This document shows, piece after piece, positions 8,577 to 17,165 of a DNA stretch of 64,000 nucleotides. Each line of letters opens with the position of its first letter. The first letter of the stretch is position 1. The notes below the pieces were generated by a model. That model was not told the origin of the DNA. It did no database searches and saw nothing but the letters and a program-made list of their open reading frames with translations. The stretch lies in assembly GCF_022664535.1 (NCBI RefSeq), contig NZ_JAKUJY010000016.1:43539-107538 (forward strand). The letters are read 5' to 3'. Origin of the DNA: Sphingobium trunci. Its GTDB lineage: Bacteria > Pseudomonadota > Alphaproteobacteria > Sphingomonadales > Sphingomonadaceae. A program made the position numbers and the translations under genes.

Positions 8577-8938
8577 ACCGCGCGCCTCTGGCCGCTCTCC
8601 TGTTCCTGCCGCTCGCGGCCTGCGGGGGCGTCGTGCCGCCCGCGACCCACATGGCCCCGCCGCCCGCCGGTCCGCCCGCCAGCGCCTTCACCCGCCCCGG
8701 CCCATTGATCGGATCGGACGCGAAGCATCTCATGCAGATGTTCGGCCAGCCCCGGCTCGACATTCGCGAAACCACGGTGCGCAAGCTGCAGTTCGGCAAT
8801 GGCCGCTGCGTGCTCGACGCCTATCTCTACGTCCCGCCGCAGGGGAAGGAGCCGCTCGTCACCCATGTCGACGCGCGCACGCCCACCGGCACCGATGTCG
8901 ACCCGGCGGGTTGCGCCGCCATGCTCCAGGGCAAATAA
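8573..8938 (+). CDS. Small predicted lipoprotein
   Basis: 121 residues beginning MNRAPLAALLFLPLAAC, a lipoprotein signal with a LAAC lipobox, so the mature protein would be lipidated at Cys17. A Pro/Ala-rich linker follows, then a compact domain including LMQMFGQPRLDIRE and GRCVLDAYLYVP, with two cysteines that could pair. The domain is reminiscent of SmpA/OmlA-like small envelope domains, but I do not claim that family. It overlaps the EI24 gene by 4 bp and is surely cotranscribed with it. Confidence 0.75.
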   Translation: MNRAPLAALLFLPLAACGGVVPPATHMAPPPAGPPASAFTRPGPLIGSDAKHLMQMFGQPRLDIRETTVRKLQFGNGRCVLDAYLYVPPQGKEPLVTHVDARTPTGTDVDPAGCAAMLQGK

Positions 8939-9030
8939 GCCTGTCCTACAGCGCCCGGTTCGTGCCATGGTCCGGGCGGCTCTTTGACAAACGGGAAAAA
9001 CGGCGGAAAACGGCGCCTTTTCGGCGCCTC

Positions 9031-9052
9031 CATCGTGTCACCTATGTCACCC
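9031..9052. repeat. 22-bp sequence shared with the purH upstream spacer
   Basis: Positions 9031-9052 are the exact reverse complement of 18855-18876. The core is a direct repeat of GTCAC (gtcacctatgtcac). The copy lies in the spacer just past the queG 3' end. No gene or hairpin explains it. Confidence 0.7.
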
Positions 9053-9057
9053 GGATA

Positions 9058-10107
9058 CTATCGGGCGGCCAGTTGATCCAGCGCCCAGCGCGCCGCTTCC
9101 GCCACCACTGGATCGTCATCGCCAGTCAGCGGCCGCAACCGCTCGACCAGCCGGGCGTCGCCGCTGTTTCCGGCGGCGATCGCGGCATTGCGGACCATCC
9201 GGTTCCGCCCGATCCGCTTGATCGGCGATCCTGAGAAAATCTCGCGAAAGCCGGCATCGTCCAGCGCCAGCAGGTCGCCCAGTTCCGGCGCCGCCAACTC
9301 GGCCCGTCCAACAAAGGCCCGATTGGCGGCCGCCGCCTCGGCAAATTTGTTCCAGGGGCACACGGCCAGGCAATCGTCGCAGCCATAGATGCGGTTGCCG
9401 ATCCCTTTCCGGAACGCCTCCGGGATCGGCCCCTTATGCTCGATGGTGAGGTAGGAAATGCACCGCCGCGCATCGACCACATAGGGCGCGGGAAAGGCAT
9501 CGGTCGGGCAGGCGGTCTGACAGGCGGAACAGCTGCCGCAATGGTCCTTCTCCGGCACGTCCGGGGTGAGCGCGATCTCGCTGTAGATGGCGCCCAGGAA
9601 CAGCCAGCTGCCATGCGCCCGGCTGACCAGGTTGCTGTGCTTCCCCTGCCAGCCCAGCCCCGCCGCCTCGGCCAGCGGCTTCTCCATCACCGGCGCTGTA
9701 TCGACGAAGACCTTGAGCGCGCCCGGCTGCTGCTCGACCAGCCAGCGGGCGAGGGCCTTCAGCCCCTTCTTGACCACGTCATGATAGTCGCGGCCCTGCG
9801 CATAGACCGAAATCCGCCCGCGGTCCCCGGCCTCCGCCAGCGCCAGCGGATCGCGCCCCGGCGCATAGCTCATCCCCAGCATGATGACGCTGCGCACCTC
9901 CGGCCACAGCGCCTGCGGTGACCCGCGCTGCCCGGCGCGTTCCTCCATCCACAGCATGTCGCCATGATGGCCCGCGTCCAGCCATTGCCGCAGCCGGTCT
10001 CCCGCCCGCGGCGCGGCATCGGCGGGTGCGATGGCGCAGGCGGCAAAGCCCAGCCGCCGCGCCTCGGCCTTCAGCCGCTGTTCCAATGTTTCGTTTTGCG
10101 TTGGCAT
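9058..10107 (-). CDS. queG: Epoxyqueuosine reductase
   Basis: Catalyses the last step of queuosine synthesis in tRNA, reducing epoxyqueuosine with cobalamin and two [4Fe-4S] clusters. Both ferredoxin-type cluster motifs are intact: [12 protein letters not shown] near residue 190 and [11 protein letters not shown] near 245. The N-terminal half has the family's [18 protein letters not shown] and the [17 protein letters not shown] stretch, and a HEAT-like tail ([23 protein letters not shown]) closes the protein. Length (349) is normal. It is divergent from the ABC transporter pair, with 22 bp between the start codons. Confidence 0.95.
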   Translation of the reverse strand: MPTQNETLEQRLKAEARRLGFAACAIAPADAAPRAGDRLRQWLDAGHHGDMLWMEERAGQRGSPQALWPEVRSVIMLGMSYAPGRDPLALAEAGDRGRISVYAQGRDYHDVVKKGLKALARWLVEQQPGALKVFVDTAPVMEKPLAEAAGLGWQGKHSNLVSRAHGSWLFLGAIYSEIALTPDVPEKDHCGSCSACQTACPTDAFPAPYVVDARRCISYLTIEHKGPIPEAFRKGIGNRIYGCDDCLAVCPWNKFAEAAAANRAFVGRAELAAPELGDLLALDDAGFREIFSGSPIKRIGRNRMVRNAAIAAGNSGDARLVERLRPLTGDDDPVVAEAARWALDQLAAR

Positions 10108-10129
10108 GTGATGCGACTATCAGAGGCCG

Positions 10130-11086
10130 ATGAACGGGGCACCTCAACCGACCTATGCCGTCGAAGGCCATGCTGTTGTCAAGACATTCGGCGAATTCCG
10201 CGCGGTCGACGGCGTCGACATCGCGGTGCCGGCCGGGTCGATCTACGGCATTCTGGGTCCCAATGGCGCGGGCAAGACCACCTTGTTGCGCACGCTGCTG
10301 GGCATCATCGATCCGGATGAGGGCCATCGCACCCTGCTCGGCGATCCGGCCCCGCTGCGCCAGGCGCGCAATGTCGGCTATCTGCCGGAGGAGCGCGGCC
10401 TCTATCCCTCGATGAAGGCCTTCGAAGCGGTGGCCTTCATGGGCGCCCTGCGCGGTCTGCCGCTCGCGATCGGCCGCCAGCGCGCCCGCGCCATGCTGGA
10501 GGATTATGGCATGGGCGCCTCGGCCGAAAAGCCGATCCGCCAACTGTCGAAGGGCATGGCCCAGACCGTCCAGCTGTTCGGCACCATCGTCCACGAACCG
10601 CAGCTGATTGTGCTCGACGAGCCCTTTTCCGGTCTCGATGCTTTCAATCAGGGCAAGCTGGAGAGCTTGATCCGCGAACAGGCGAAGCGGGGCGTCACCG
10701 TTCTTTTCTCGACCCATGTCATCGCCCATGCAGAGCGGCTGTGCGAGCGGATCGCGATCGTGGCCGGGGGGCGTGTCCGCTTCGACGGCACGGTTGCCCA
10801 AGCCCGCGACCGCCTGCGCCCGCAGGTCCGCCTGCGCACGCGGCTGAGTGACGGCAGCTGGCGGCGCGCGCTTCCGCCCGAAACGGTGGCGGAGGACGGT
10901 GCCTGGCACTTCGCCATGCCGCAGGAAGGGATCGAGCCGCTGCTCCGGGCGCTGCTCGACGGCAATGCCGGGATCGAAAGCCTGTCGATCGAGCGCCCCG
11001 GCCTGCACGACGCCTTTGTCGCCATCGCCGGGGAAGCGGCGGCGCGGCAGATGCAGGACGATCAGGTGCGGGAGCAAGCGGCATGA
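10130..11086 (+). CDS. ABC-2 type exporter, ATP-binding subunit (NatA-like)
   Basis: ATPase of a two-component exporter. Walker A GPNGAGKTT is at residues 43-51, the ABC signature LSKGMAQTV at about 139, and Walker B LIVLDEPFSGLD at about 159-170, followed by the H-loop FSTHVIAHAE. A C-terminal extension of about 90 residues after the ATPase core is usual in this DRA/NatA branch. The stop overlaps the permease start by 4 bp (ATGA). The substrate is unknown; NatAB homologues export sodium, but that cannot be read from the sequence. Confidence 0.9.
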   Translation: MNGAPQPTYAVEGHAVVKTFGEFRAVDGVDIAVPAGSIYGILGPNGAGKTTLLRTLLGIIDPDEGHRTLLGDPAPLRQARNVGYLPEERGLYPSMKAFEAVAFMGALRGLPLAIGRQRARAMLEDYGMGASAEKPIRQLSKGMAQTVQLFGTIVHEPQLIVLDEPFSGLDAFNQGKLESLIREQAKRGVTVLFSTHVIAHAERLCERIAIVAGGRVRFDGTVAQARDRLRPQVRLRTRLSDGSWRRALPPETVAEDGAWHFAMPQEGIEPLLRALLDGNAGIESLSIERPGLHDAFVAIAGEAAARQMQDDQVREQAA

Positions 11087-12273
11087 GGGAATTGATGCGC
11101 GCCGCCTTCGTCATCGCCCGCCGCGACTTTACCGCGGTGGTGCTGTCCCGCACCTTCATCTTCTTCCTGCTGGGACCGTTATTCCCGATCATCATCGGCA
11201 TGGCCTTTGGCGGGTTGGGCGACAAGATTTCCAAGACCGACCTGCGGCCGGTCGTCGGTCTCGCCCTGCCGGCACAGGATGCGGACCGGATGGAAAGGGC
11301 GCATGACCGTCTGACCGCGCGCATGGGGGCGGAGGCCCTGCCTACCCTGCGCCGCGTTCCGCTCACCCCGGCACCACGCGTCCAGCTTGCCCGGCCCAAT
11401 GCCGCAGTCGTCGTGATCGTCTCCGGTTCCGTGGCCCGGCCGGTGGTCACGGGCCAGCCCGACGACATCAAGCGCCTGGAAGGGGACATCAGCCTGATCG
11501 CGAGCGCCGCATTGGCCGAACGATCGCTCCATATGGTGCATATCGAACCGCAGCAGGTTTCGACCAGCGTCGGTGCGCAGACCCAGGGCCGCCTGATCAT
11601 CGGCCGGATCGCGCAGATCGTGATCTTCTTCCTCACCATCCTGCTCGCCGGCATGATCCTGTCCAACCTGGTCGAGGAAAAGACCAACAAGATCATCGAG
11701 ATTCTGGCCGCGGCCGTGCCGGTCGATGCGATCTTCCTCGGCAAGCTGATGGCGATGCTGGCGATGAGCTTCGTCGGTATATTTTTCTGGGGCAGCACGG
11801 CCTTCGCCGTATTCCTTGCACTCAAAGCGCCGGGCATCAGCCTGCCTGAACCCGCGATCGGCTGGCCGCTCTTCCTGATGCTGGCCGTCATCTATTTCGG
11901 CATGGCCTATACGTTGCTCGGCTCGCTCTTCCTCGGCATCGGGGCGCAGGCCGCGACCGTGCGGGAGGTGCAGACGCTCAACATGCCGGTCACCATGGCG
12001 CAGATGCTGATCTTCTTCTTCGCCACCTATGCCGTTGACAAAATGGGATCGCCGCCGGAAATCGCGGCCACCATCGTTCCCTTCTCCTCGCCTTTCGCCA
12101 TGATCGCGCGGGCGGCGCAGGTGGATGCGCTGTGGCCCCATCTGCTGGCGATCGGCTGGCAGATGATCTGGGTGGCCCTGATCATCCGGATCGGAGTGCT
12201 GCTGTTCCGTCGCCATGTGCTGAAATCAGGCGGAGGCTGGTGGAAACAGTTGTTCAGAAGCGCGACAGGCTGA
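11083..12273 (+). CDS. ABC-2 type exporter, permease subunit (NatB-like)
   Basis: A 396-residue membrane partner of the preceding ATPase. It has one N-terminal helix (TFIFFLLGPLFPIIIGMAF), a large extracytoplasmic domain from about residue 45 to 175, then a cluster of five or six helices. The segment NLVEEKTNKIIEIL after the second helix is the conserved ABC-2/NatB coupling region. It starts inside the ATPase stop codon. Likely function is ATP-driven export, with the substrate unassigned. Confidence 0.9.
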   Translation: MRELMRAAFVIARRDFTAVVLSRTFIFFLLGPLFPIIIGMAFGGLGDKISKTDLRPVVGLALPAQDADRMERAHDRLTARMGAEALPTLRRVPLTPAPRVQLARPNAAVVVIVSGSVARPVVTGQPDDIKRLEGDISLIASAALAERSLHMVHIEPQQVSTSVGAQTQGRLIIGRIAQIVIFFLTILLAGMILSNLVEEKTNKIIEILAAAVPVDAIFLGKLMAMLAMSFVGIFFWGSTAFAVFLALKAPGISLPEPAIGWPLFLMLAVIYFGMAYTLLGSLFLGIGAQAATVREVQTLNMPVTMAQMLIFFFATYAVDKMGSPPEIAATIVPFSSPFAMIARAAQVDALWPHLLAIGWQMIWVALIIRIGVLLFRRHVLKSGGGWWKQLFRSATG

Positions 12274-12280
12274 CCCTGCT

Positions 12281-12760
12281 ATGGCCGCTCCCATGAACCG
12301 CCGGCAATTTCTAGGCATGGGCGCGGCGACGCTGATCCTCTGGCAGTTCGCTCCGGGAGAGGCCGAGGCGGCCTATCCCTATATTTTGAGCGACGCCGAA
12401 TGGCGCAAGCGTCTCAGTCCGCTCGCCTATAATGTGCTGCGCCACCGGGCGACCGAATATCCGTTTACCAGTCCGCTCAACAAGGAACATCGTTCCGGCA
12501 TCTTCTCCTGCGCCGGATGCGGGCAGCGGCTTTTCAGTTCGAGGACCAAGTTCGACAGCGGCACCGGCTGGCCAAGCTTCTGGGCGCCTTTGCCAGGGAT
12601 GGTCGGTACGTCACGCGATCTCGAACTGGGCTATCCCCGCACGGAAGTCCATTGCGCCCGCTGCGGCGGGCATCTGGGCCATGTTTTCGACGATGGCCCC
12701 AGGCCTACCGGCAAACGCTATTGCATGAACGGCGTCGCATTGGCTTTCGCCCCGGATTGA
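12281..12760 (+). CDS. msrB: Exported peptide-methionine (R)-S-oxide reductase
   Basis: Reduces methionine-R-sulfoxide in proteins. Zinc-binding pairs CAGC and CARC and the catalytic cysteine in RYCMNGVALAF are all present, with the family block FDSGTGWPSF between them. Unlike cytoplasmic MsrB, it has an N-terminal twin-arginine-like signal (NRRQFLGMGAATLIL, then GEAEA), so it is probably exported folded by Tat to repair periplasmic proteins. An alternative ATG at 12293 starts right at the signal. It begins 7 bp after the ABC permease and its last 43 bp overlap, on the opposite strand, the 3' end of the GT-C-like gene. Confidence 0.93.
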   Translation: MAAPMNRRQFLGMGAATLILWQFAPGEAEAAYPYILSDAEWRKRLSPLAYNVLRHRATEYPFTSPLNKEHRSGIFSCAGCGQRLFSSRTKFDSGTGWPSFWAPLPGMVGTSRDLELGYPRTEVHCARCGGHLGHVFDDGPRPTGKRYCMNGVALAFAPD

Positions 12761-14589
12761 TCGACCAGCTTGTAGATGCGCAGAGCCTGTTTGGGCGGAG
12801 ATGGCAGTGGCTGAAGCCAGCGAGGCGGCGTGCCTCTCGCCAGGACCGCTGCCAGGCCCTTCGGAAATTCCGAGCGATAATGCCTGACCTCGTTCGCTTC
12901 ATTGCAGGTCACGACATAGTCCGGCCCTCTGCCTGCATTCAGGTGCATGATGATTGCCCGGGCCTTGTCCGGCGGAGCGGTGAAACCTTCGATGACGGCG
13001 GTAATGCCTGCCGCATTGCGATGATGGGCCGTGCCGATGACGCTGTGGCGGGTTCGCACGAGGATGTCGGGGCCGATATCAAGCGGAGCGAACAGGATGG
13101 CCCTGGGAAGGGCATGCAGCGGCTCCAACGCAGCCGATGACCGGCAATTGACGCCTTCGGGCTGTTCCTTCGCCTTTGCCGCGCTGGTCGCGATCAGCAC
13201 CCAGGCGCCGCACAGCCCGGCCGGGGTCAGCAATATCGCGACCGACGCCGACGTCAATATGCGCGCTACGGCGTGCTTCCATGTCTGGATATGGCGGAAC
13301 AGCGCCAGCAACAGCCAGGCGATGCCGGGCAGCGCGATGACATGGGCCACCGACATGGCGCGCAGCACCATGATCGAAACCGCCGTCGCGCCGCCGAGCA
13401 GAAGGACGATGGTGACCCAGCGCTCGCGTGCCTCCCGATCGCTGGCTTTCACGGCAGCCAGAATGGTGCTGGACAGGCCGAGGAGAGAGGGCAGCAATAT
13501 CATGCCCGCCACCGCAAGCCCCTGTTCCCAGACCGGGCGGCCTTCCTTCACTTGCAGATACCAGAGGCGGTAGGCGACGGGGCCGAGCGCCTTGAACGGG
13601 TCGCCTGAAAGACAGGAACCGCCGGTCATGAGAAACACGCCGACAGCGATGCCGCCGCCGCTTGCCGCCGCCAGCAACCGCCGCTGGATCGAAGCCGTGC
13701 CAAGCAGGCGCAAGGCAAGGGGCGTTGCCAGCGCAAAGGCTATGATGGGCCAGATATAGGCCGCCGAAAGGCTGTCGCACTGACGGATCAAGGTCGCTCC
13801 GGGACCCCGCAGCAGGAGCAGCAGGGCGAACGCGCCGCCGCCGAACGCGACGGCAAAGGCGCAGAAGCGGGGTGTTTCCTTCCCGTCGCGGCAGTGCCGC
13901 AGCGCGAAGACCCCGGCAAAGAGCGCCGCATAGGGCAAGCCCTCGCTGGAAATCTGCAACCAGACGGCCAGTGCGAGGCCCGCCATCATCCCGCCGCGCA
14001 AGGGTTTCCTGTCCAGTGTTCCGCACAGGGCGATGGCGGCCATCCAGATCTGCCATCCATGATGGTCGATTCTGAACGGCGTGAATTGCACCAATATGGT
14101 GGGCGACGTTAGCAGGAGCGCGACCGCGAGCAGTGCCACAAATGGGCCGCAGGCTCGTCGGGCCGTCACAAATATCGTGGCCGTCAGACCGCCCAACAGC
14201 AACAGCGGCACCAGGGCGCAAGCGATCCGATCGGCCATCACGGCGCCGATCAGCGGGCGCAAAAGGAGGATCAGGGCCGCAATCGGCATATCCACAATGC
14301 GCGACCAGTGCATGGGACCGCCTGCCGGCGGATTGACCCGGTGCTGGCTGACGTCCCAGAAGGGCTGTCCGTGCAACCAGTCGCGCACCTGTTGCAGCCG
14401 CATCGCATCATCGGGATCCCGAAAGCTGAGCGTCGTCAGGCCGTCCCGGAACAGCCAGAGCATGACCGCACAGCATAGCAGCCATGCGAACAGGGCCGCC
14501 GCCGACACATGCCAGGGAGCGATGGATGGTTTCGCGGGAGTGAAGCTCGGCTCAGGCGCGGGCGAAGATGCCATATTTCCGGATCGCAT
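12718..14589 (-). CDS. GT-C-like polytopic membrane protein (probable lipid-linked sugar transferase)
   Basis: About 620 residues with eleven to thirteen hydrophobic helices followed by a soluble C-terminal domain of about 160 residues. After the first helix comes an acidic loop SFRDPDDAMRLQQVRDWL (residues 55-72), and later FRIDHHGWQIW; acidic residues in the first extracytoplasmic loop are the catalytic hallmark of GT-C glycosyltransferases using polyprenyl-phosphate sugars. I infer that class; no exact family is recognised. It overlaps the upstream gtrA-like gene by 23-38 bp depending on the start (ATG 14589 or 14574, neither with a strong ribosome site) and converges with msrB. Confidence 0.65.
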   Translation of the reverse strand: MRSGNMASSPAPEPSFTPAKPSIAPWHVSAAALFAWLLCCAVMLWLFRDGLTTLSFRDPDDAMRLQQVRDWLHGQPFWDVSQHRVNPPAGGPMHWSRIVDMPIAALILLLRPLIGAVMADRIACALVPLLLLGGLTATIFVTARRACGPFVALLAVALLLTSPTILVQFTPFRIDHHGWQIWMAAIALCGTLDRKPLRGGMMAGLALAVWLQISSEGLPYAALFAGVFALRHCRDGKETPRFCAFAVAFGGGAFALLLLLRGPGATLIRQCDSLSAAYIWPIIAFALATPLALRLLGTASIQRRLLAAASGGGIAVGVFLMTGGSCLSGDPFKALGPVAYRLWYLQVKEGRPVWEQGLAVAGMILLPSLLGLSSTILAAVKASDREARERWVTIVLLLGGATAVSIMVLRAMSVAHVIALPGIAWLLLALFRHIQTWKHAVARILTSASVAILLTPAGLCGAWVLIATSAAKAKEQPEGVNCRSSAALEPLHALPRAILFAPLDIGPDILVRTRHSVIGTAHHRNAAGITAVIEGFTAPPDKARAIIMHLNAGRGPDYVVTCNEANEVRHYRSEFPKGLAAVLARGTPPRWLQPLPSPPKQALRIYKLVDQSGAKANATPFMQ

Positions 14590-14971
14590 AGACGGCCAGG
14601 AAACTGACCAGAACCGCCATCAGCTTGGCGGCCGCGGGGGCGAGGCCCAGGCTGCTCAGGCCGCCGACCAGACCCATGGTGATCGCCATTCCGATCAGCG
14701 CGCTGAGGAGGAAGGCGATACGCTGGGCGTGGCTGGGCGGCTCACGAACCTCGAACACGAAATGCACGCTGATCAGCCAATGCACGACAAGACCGCCGGA
14801 ATAGCCGCCAAAGGCTGCGATGGCGGGCGGCAGGCCGATATGGGCCAGGGCCAGGAACAGCGCGAAATCGGCCGACAGGGCGCAGACGCTGGCCATCAGG
14901 TAGCGGGTGAAGGTGAAGCGGCCGATGATGGCGTTCAGCGGTCCGGCCATGCTGCGTACCCATGTGGCCAT
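14552..14971 (-). CDS. GtrA-family membrane protein
   Basis: 139 residues with four transmembrane helices. The pattern FTRYLMASVCALSADFAL at the N-terminus, the central SGGLVVHWLISVHFVF and the C-terminal AVYAIRKYGIF are typical of GtrA/DPMS flippase-like proteins, which are proposed to move polyprenyl-phosphate-linked sugars across the inner membrane for glycosyltransfer outside. It sits between the flavin oxidoreductase (4-bp gap) and the GT-C-like gene (overlap), exactly the partner expected for a GT-C enzyme using a lipid-linked donor. Confidence 0.88.
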   Translation of the reverse strand: MATWVRSMAGPLNAIIGRFTFTRYLMASVCALSADFALFLALAHIGLPPAIAAFGGYSGGLVVHWLISVHFVFEVREPPSHAQRIAFLLSALIGMAITMGLVGGLSSLGLAPAAAKLMAVLVSFLAVYAIRKYGIFARA

Positions 14972-14975
14972 TGGA

Positions 14976-16502
14976 TCAGGCTGCTTTCAGCCGGTTGGGC
15001 ACCAGCCGTTCGCTCGCCAGCGCGGCCTGCTGCCCGGAGGTGTCCTGGCCCTCCTCGCCCGCCTCATGATATTCGGCGTCTTCATTGACCGCCCAGATAT
15101 CGTAAAGCTGCGCGCCCGCCTCGATATTGCGGACGGTCAGCATCGCCGTCATCATCGCATGGTCCTGATTGTTATAGCGGTGCATGCCGTTGCGGCCGAC
15201 CAGATGCAGCGTGGGATAAAGCTGCTGCAACTCGGTTCGCATGGCCAGGACATTGTCGGCATAGCTGTCATCATAGACCGGATAGGCCTTTTCCTGCCGC
15301 ACGACCGCGCCGCCGACGACGTCTTCAGGCCGGCACAGGCCGAGGATCGCCATTTCCTTCTTGGCGAGTTCGATCAGATCGGCGTCGTCCGAAGACCAGA
15401 GGCCATCGCCCTCGAAACAGAAATATTCCAGGCCGACACAGGCAAGGTCCGGATCGGGTACCATTTCAGGCGACCAGCTGCGGAAATTCTGGATGCGGCC
15501 GACCTTCACCTTCGAATCATGGATGTAGATCCAGTTGTCCGGGAAGATATCCTCGCCCTTCACCATCAGCGCCACGGTCAAGAAGTCGCGATATTTCAGT
15601 TCCATCGCATGGCCCAGCGTCGCGGGCAGGGGATGGATGCGACCGGCCAGTTCGCGCATCGGTGCGGAACTGATGACGTGAGCGGCGTCGATCGTGACCT
15701 CGCCGTCCGGGCCCTGGGCGATCATGCGCCAGCGACCCGTGCCCTGATCCTGCGAAAGCTGGTCGAGGCTATGCGCCATCAGCACCTGGTTGCCGCCAGC
15801 GACCACGAAGTCGCGCGCCGCTTCCCACATCATGCCGGGGCCAAGGCGCGGATAGCGGAAGCTTTCCAGCAGCGTCTTGGTCGCCATGCCGTCATTCGGG
15901 CGCTTATTGAGGCCCAGCGATCGCTTGAGCCCATCGACCACCGCGCCCCAGAGCGACAGGCCCTTGATGCGCTGCGCCGCCCAATCGGCGGACATCTCGT
16001 CGCAGGGCATGCCCCACACCTTTTCCGTGTAGGTCTTGAAGAAGATCGAGAACAGCTTGTGGCCGAAGGCGTTGACCGTCCAGTCCTGGAAGGAGCGGAC
16101 GTTGCGATTGGGAAACAGCTTCGCCTTGGCAAAGCTTGCCATGCAGAGCGTCGAGCGCCAGATGCCGAGATTGCCGAGCGCCTCGAAGGCGCGCAGCGGG
16201 TAGCTGTAGAATTTGCCTTCATAATAGATGCGGCTCATCCGCGGGCGCTGGATGAAATCGTCAGGCAGAATCTCGTTCCAGAGGTCCACCACTTCCTTCG
16301 ATTTGGAAAAGAAGCGATGACCGCCGATATCGAAGCGAAAGCCGTTCAGTTCGACTGTCCGGCTGATCCCGCCGACATAGACGGGGTCCTTTTCGATGAC
16401 CCGGACCGAATAACCCTTTTTCGTCAACAGATAAGCGGCAGTCAGCCCGGCCGGGCCAGCGCCGATAATGGCGACATCCACATTGTGGTCGTCAAGCGGC
16501 AT
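14976..16502 (-). CDS. FAD-dependent oxidoreductase (protoporphyrinogen oxidase/UDP-galactopyranose mutase-like)
   Basis: A 508-residue flavoprotein. The N-terminal VDVAIIGAGPAGLTAAYLL is an FAD-binding Rossmann motif, followed by VIEKDPVYVGGISRT and the RFDIGGHRFFSK signature seen in UDP-galactopyranose mutase-like and amine-oxidase-like proteins. A C-terminal GRNGMHRYNNQDHAM closes the FAD site. The reaction is unknown; its operon with gtrA and GT-C-like genes points to modification of a sugar or lipid carrier rather than haem synthesis. The ATG at 16502 is preceded by a G-rich stretch. It is first in the three-gene set. Confidence 0.8.
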   Translation of the reverse strand: MPLDDHNVDVAIIGAGPAGLTAAYLLTKKGYSVRVIEKDPVYVGGISRTVELNGFRFDIGGHRFFSKSKEVVDLWNEILPDDFIQRPRMSRIYYEGKFYSYPLRAFEALGNLGIWRSTLCMASFAKAKLFPNRNVRSFQDWTVNAFGHKLFSIFFKTYTEKVWGMPCDEMSADWAAQRIKGLSLWGAVVDGLKRSLGLNKRPNDGMATKTLLESFRYPRLGPGMMWEAARDFVVAGGNQVLMAHSLDQLSQDQGTGRWRMIAQGPDGEVTIDAAHVISSAPMRELAGRIHPLPATLGHAMELKYRDFLTVALMVKGEDIFPDNWIYIHDSKVKVGRIQNFRSWSPEMVPDPDLACVGLEYFCFEGDGLWSSDDADLIELAKKEMAILGLCRPEDVVGGAVVRQEKAYPVYDDSYADNVLAMRTELQQLYPTLHLVGRNGMHRYNNQDHAMMTAMLTVRNIEAGAQLYDIWAVNEDAEYHEAGEEGQDTSGQQAALASERLVPNRLKAA

Positions 16503-16593
16503 CTAAGGCCCCCCCGATGAAATCCTTCGCCCAACGAGGTGAAGGAAATCTTCTAAGGAGTAGTTAATAGCCGGTAACAATGCAAGATAAGGG

Positions 16594-16624
16594 CGGGCCG
16601 GGGGATATGTCACCCGCCGGCCCG
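16594..16624. terminator. Hairpin downstream of the UrcA gene
   Basis: cgggccgg (16594-16601) pairs exactly with 16617-16624. It lies just 3' of the minus-strand UrcA gene. The following minus-strand bases (cccttatc) give only a weak T tract, so it is a probable but not classical terminator. Confidence 0.45.
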
Positions 16625-16643
16625 TTTCGCTCCGAAGGACGGA

Positions 16644-16985
16644 TCAGCCCTGACGCTGTGCCTGGATCAGCGTGTTGAGATCGTTGCGTGCGTCGCCCAG
16701 AGCTTCGCCGAAGCAGGCGCGATATTCGGGGGTGGCGGGCAGGATCGATCCGTTCATCCAGCCGCAGACCTGCTTGGCGGCGCGGGTGATACGCGAATCG
16801 GCCATGCGGGCACCATGGTTGCTGGCGAGGTTGAGATCGGCCACCGACACCGCGATGCTGCGGGTTTCCGCGCCGGTATGGCCGTCGACCACCACGTCCA
16901 TGTCGGTCACGCCCGCGAAGGCGGTGGCGGCGGGCGTTGCGAAGCTTATGGTGGCGGCCAGTGCCACCAGCATCTTTCTGGTCAT
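16644..16985 (-). CDS. UrcA family protein
   Basis: A 113-residue secreted protein. It starts [24 protein letters not shown], a Sec signal peptide, then the UrcA pattern: [23 protein letters not shown] and a pair of cysteines (KQVCGW and YRACF) in a small helical domain. UrcA proteins are widespread in sphingomonads and have no known function. ATG 16985 is chosen because AGGAGAAAC precedes it; longer frames upstream would hide the signal peptide. It is separated from purH by a strong hairpin. Confidence 0.8.
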   Translation of the reverse strand: MTRKMLVALAATISFATPAATAFAGVTDMDVVVDGHTGAETRSIAVSVADLNLASNHGARMADSRITRAAKQVCGWMNGSILPATPEYRACFGEALGDARNDLNTLIQAQRQG

Positions 16986-17117
16986 CCTGTTTCTCCTGTC
17001 GAACTTCATGGTCTGCCCAACGCCTGACATGGGAGTGGGGTCAGCCCGGAAAATAGGCCTCATAGCGGCCGATGAAAAGGGGCCACTTGGCAGAAAGTGG
17101 CTGAAAACCGTTATTTT

Positions 17118-17156
17118 TGCGGATGCGAAAGGGTCAATCGGCCTTTCGCATCCGCA
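17118..17156. repeat. Perfect 15-bp stem-loop between purH and the UrcA gene
   Basis: Arms at 17118-17132 and 17142-17156 pair without mismatch around a 9-nt loop. The hairpin begins about 10 bp past the purH stop on the minus strand. The bases following it on that strand are an A run (aaaaataa), not T, so it is not a textbook intrinsic terminator; it may protect the purH 3' end or separate expression of the two genes. Confidence 0.6.
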
Positions 17157-17165
17157 TCATTCCAA

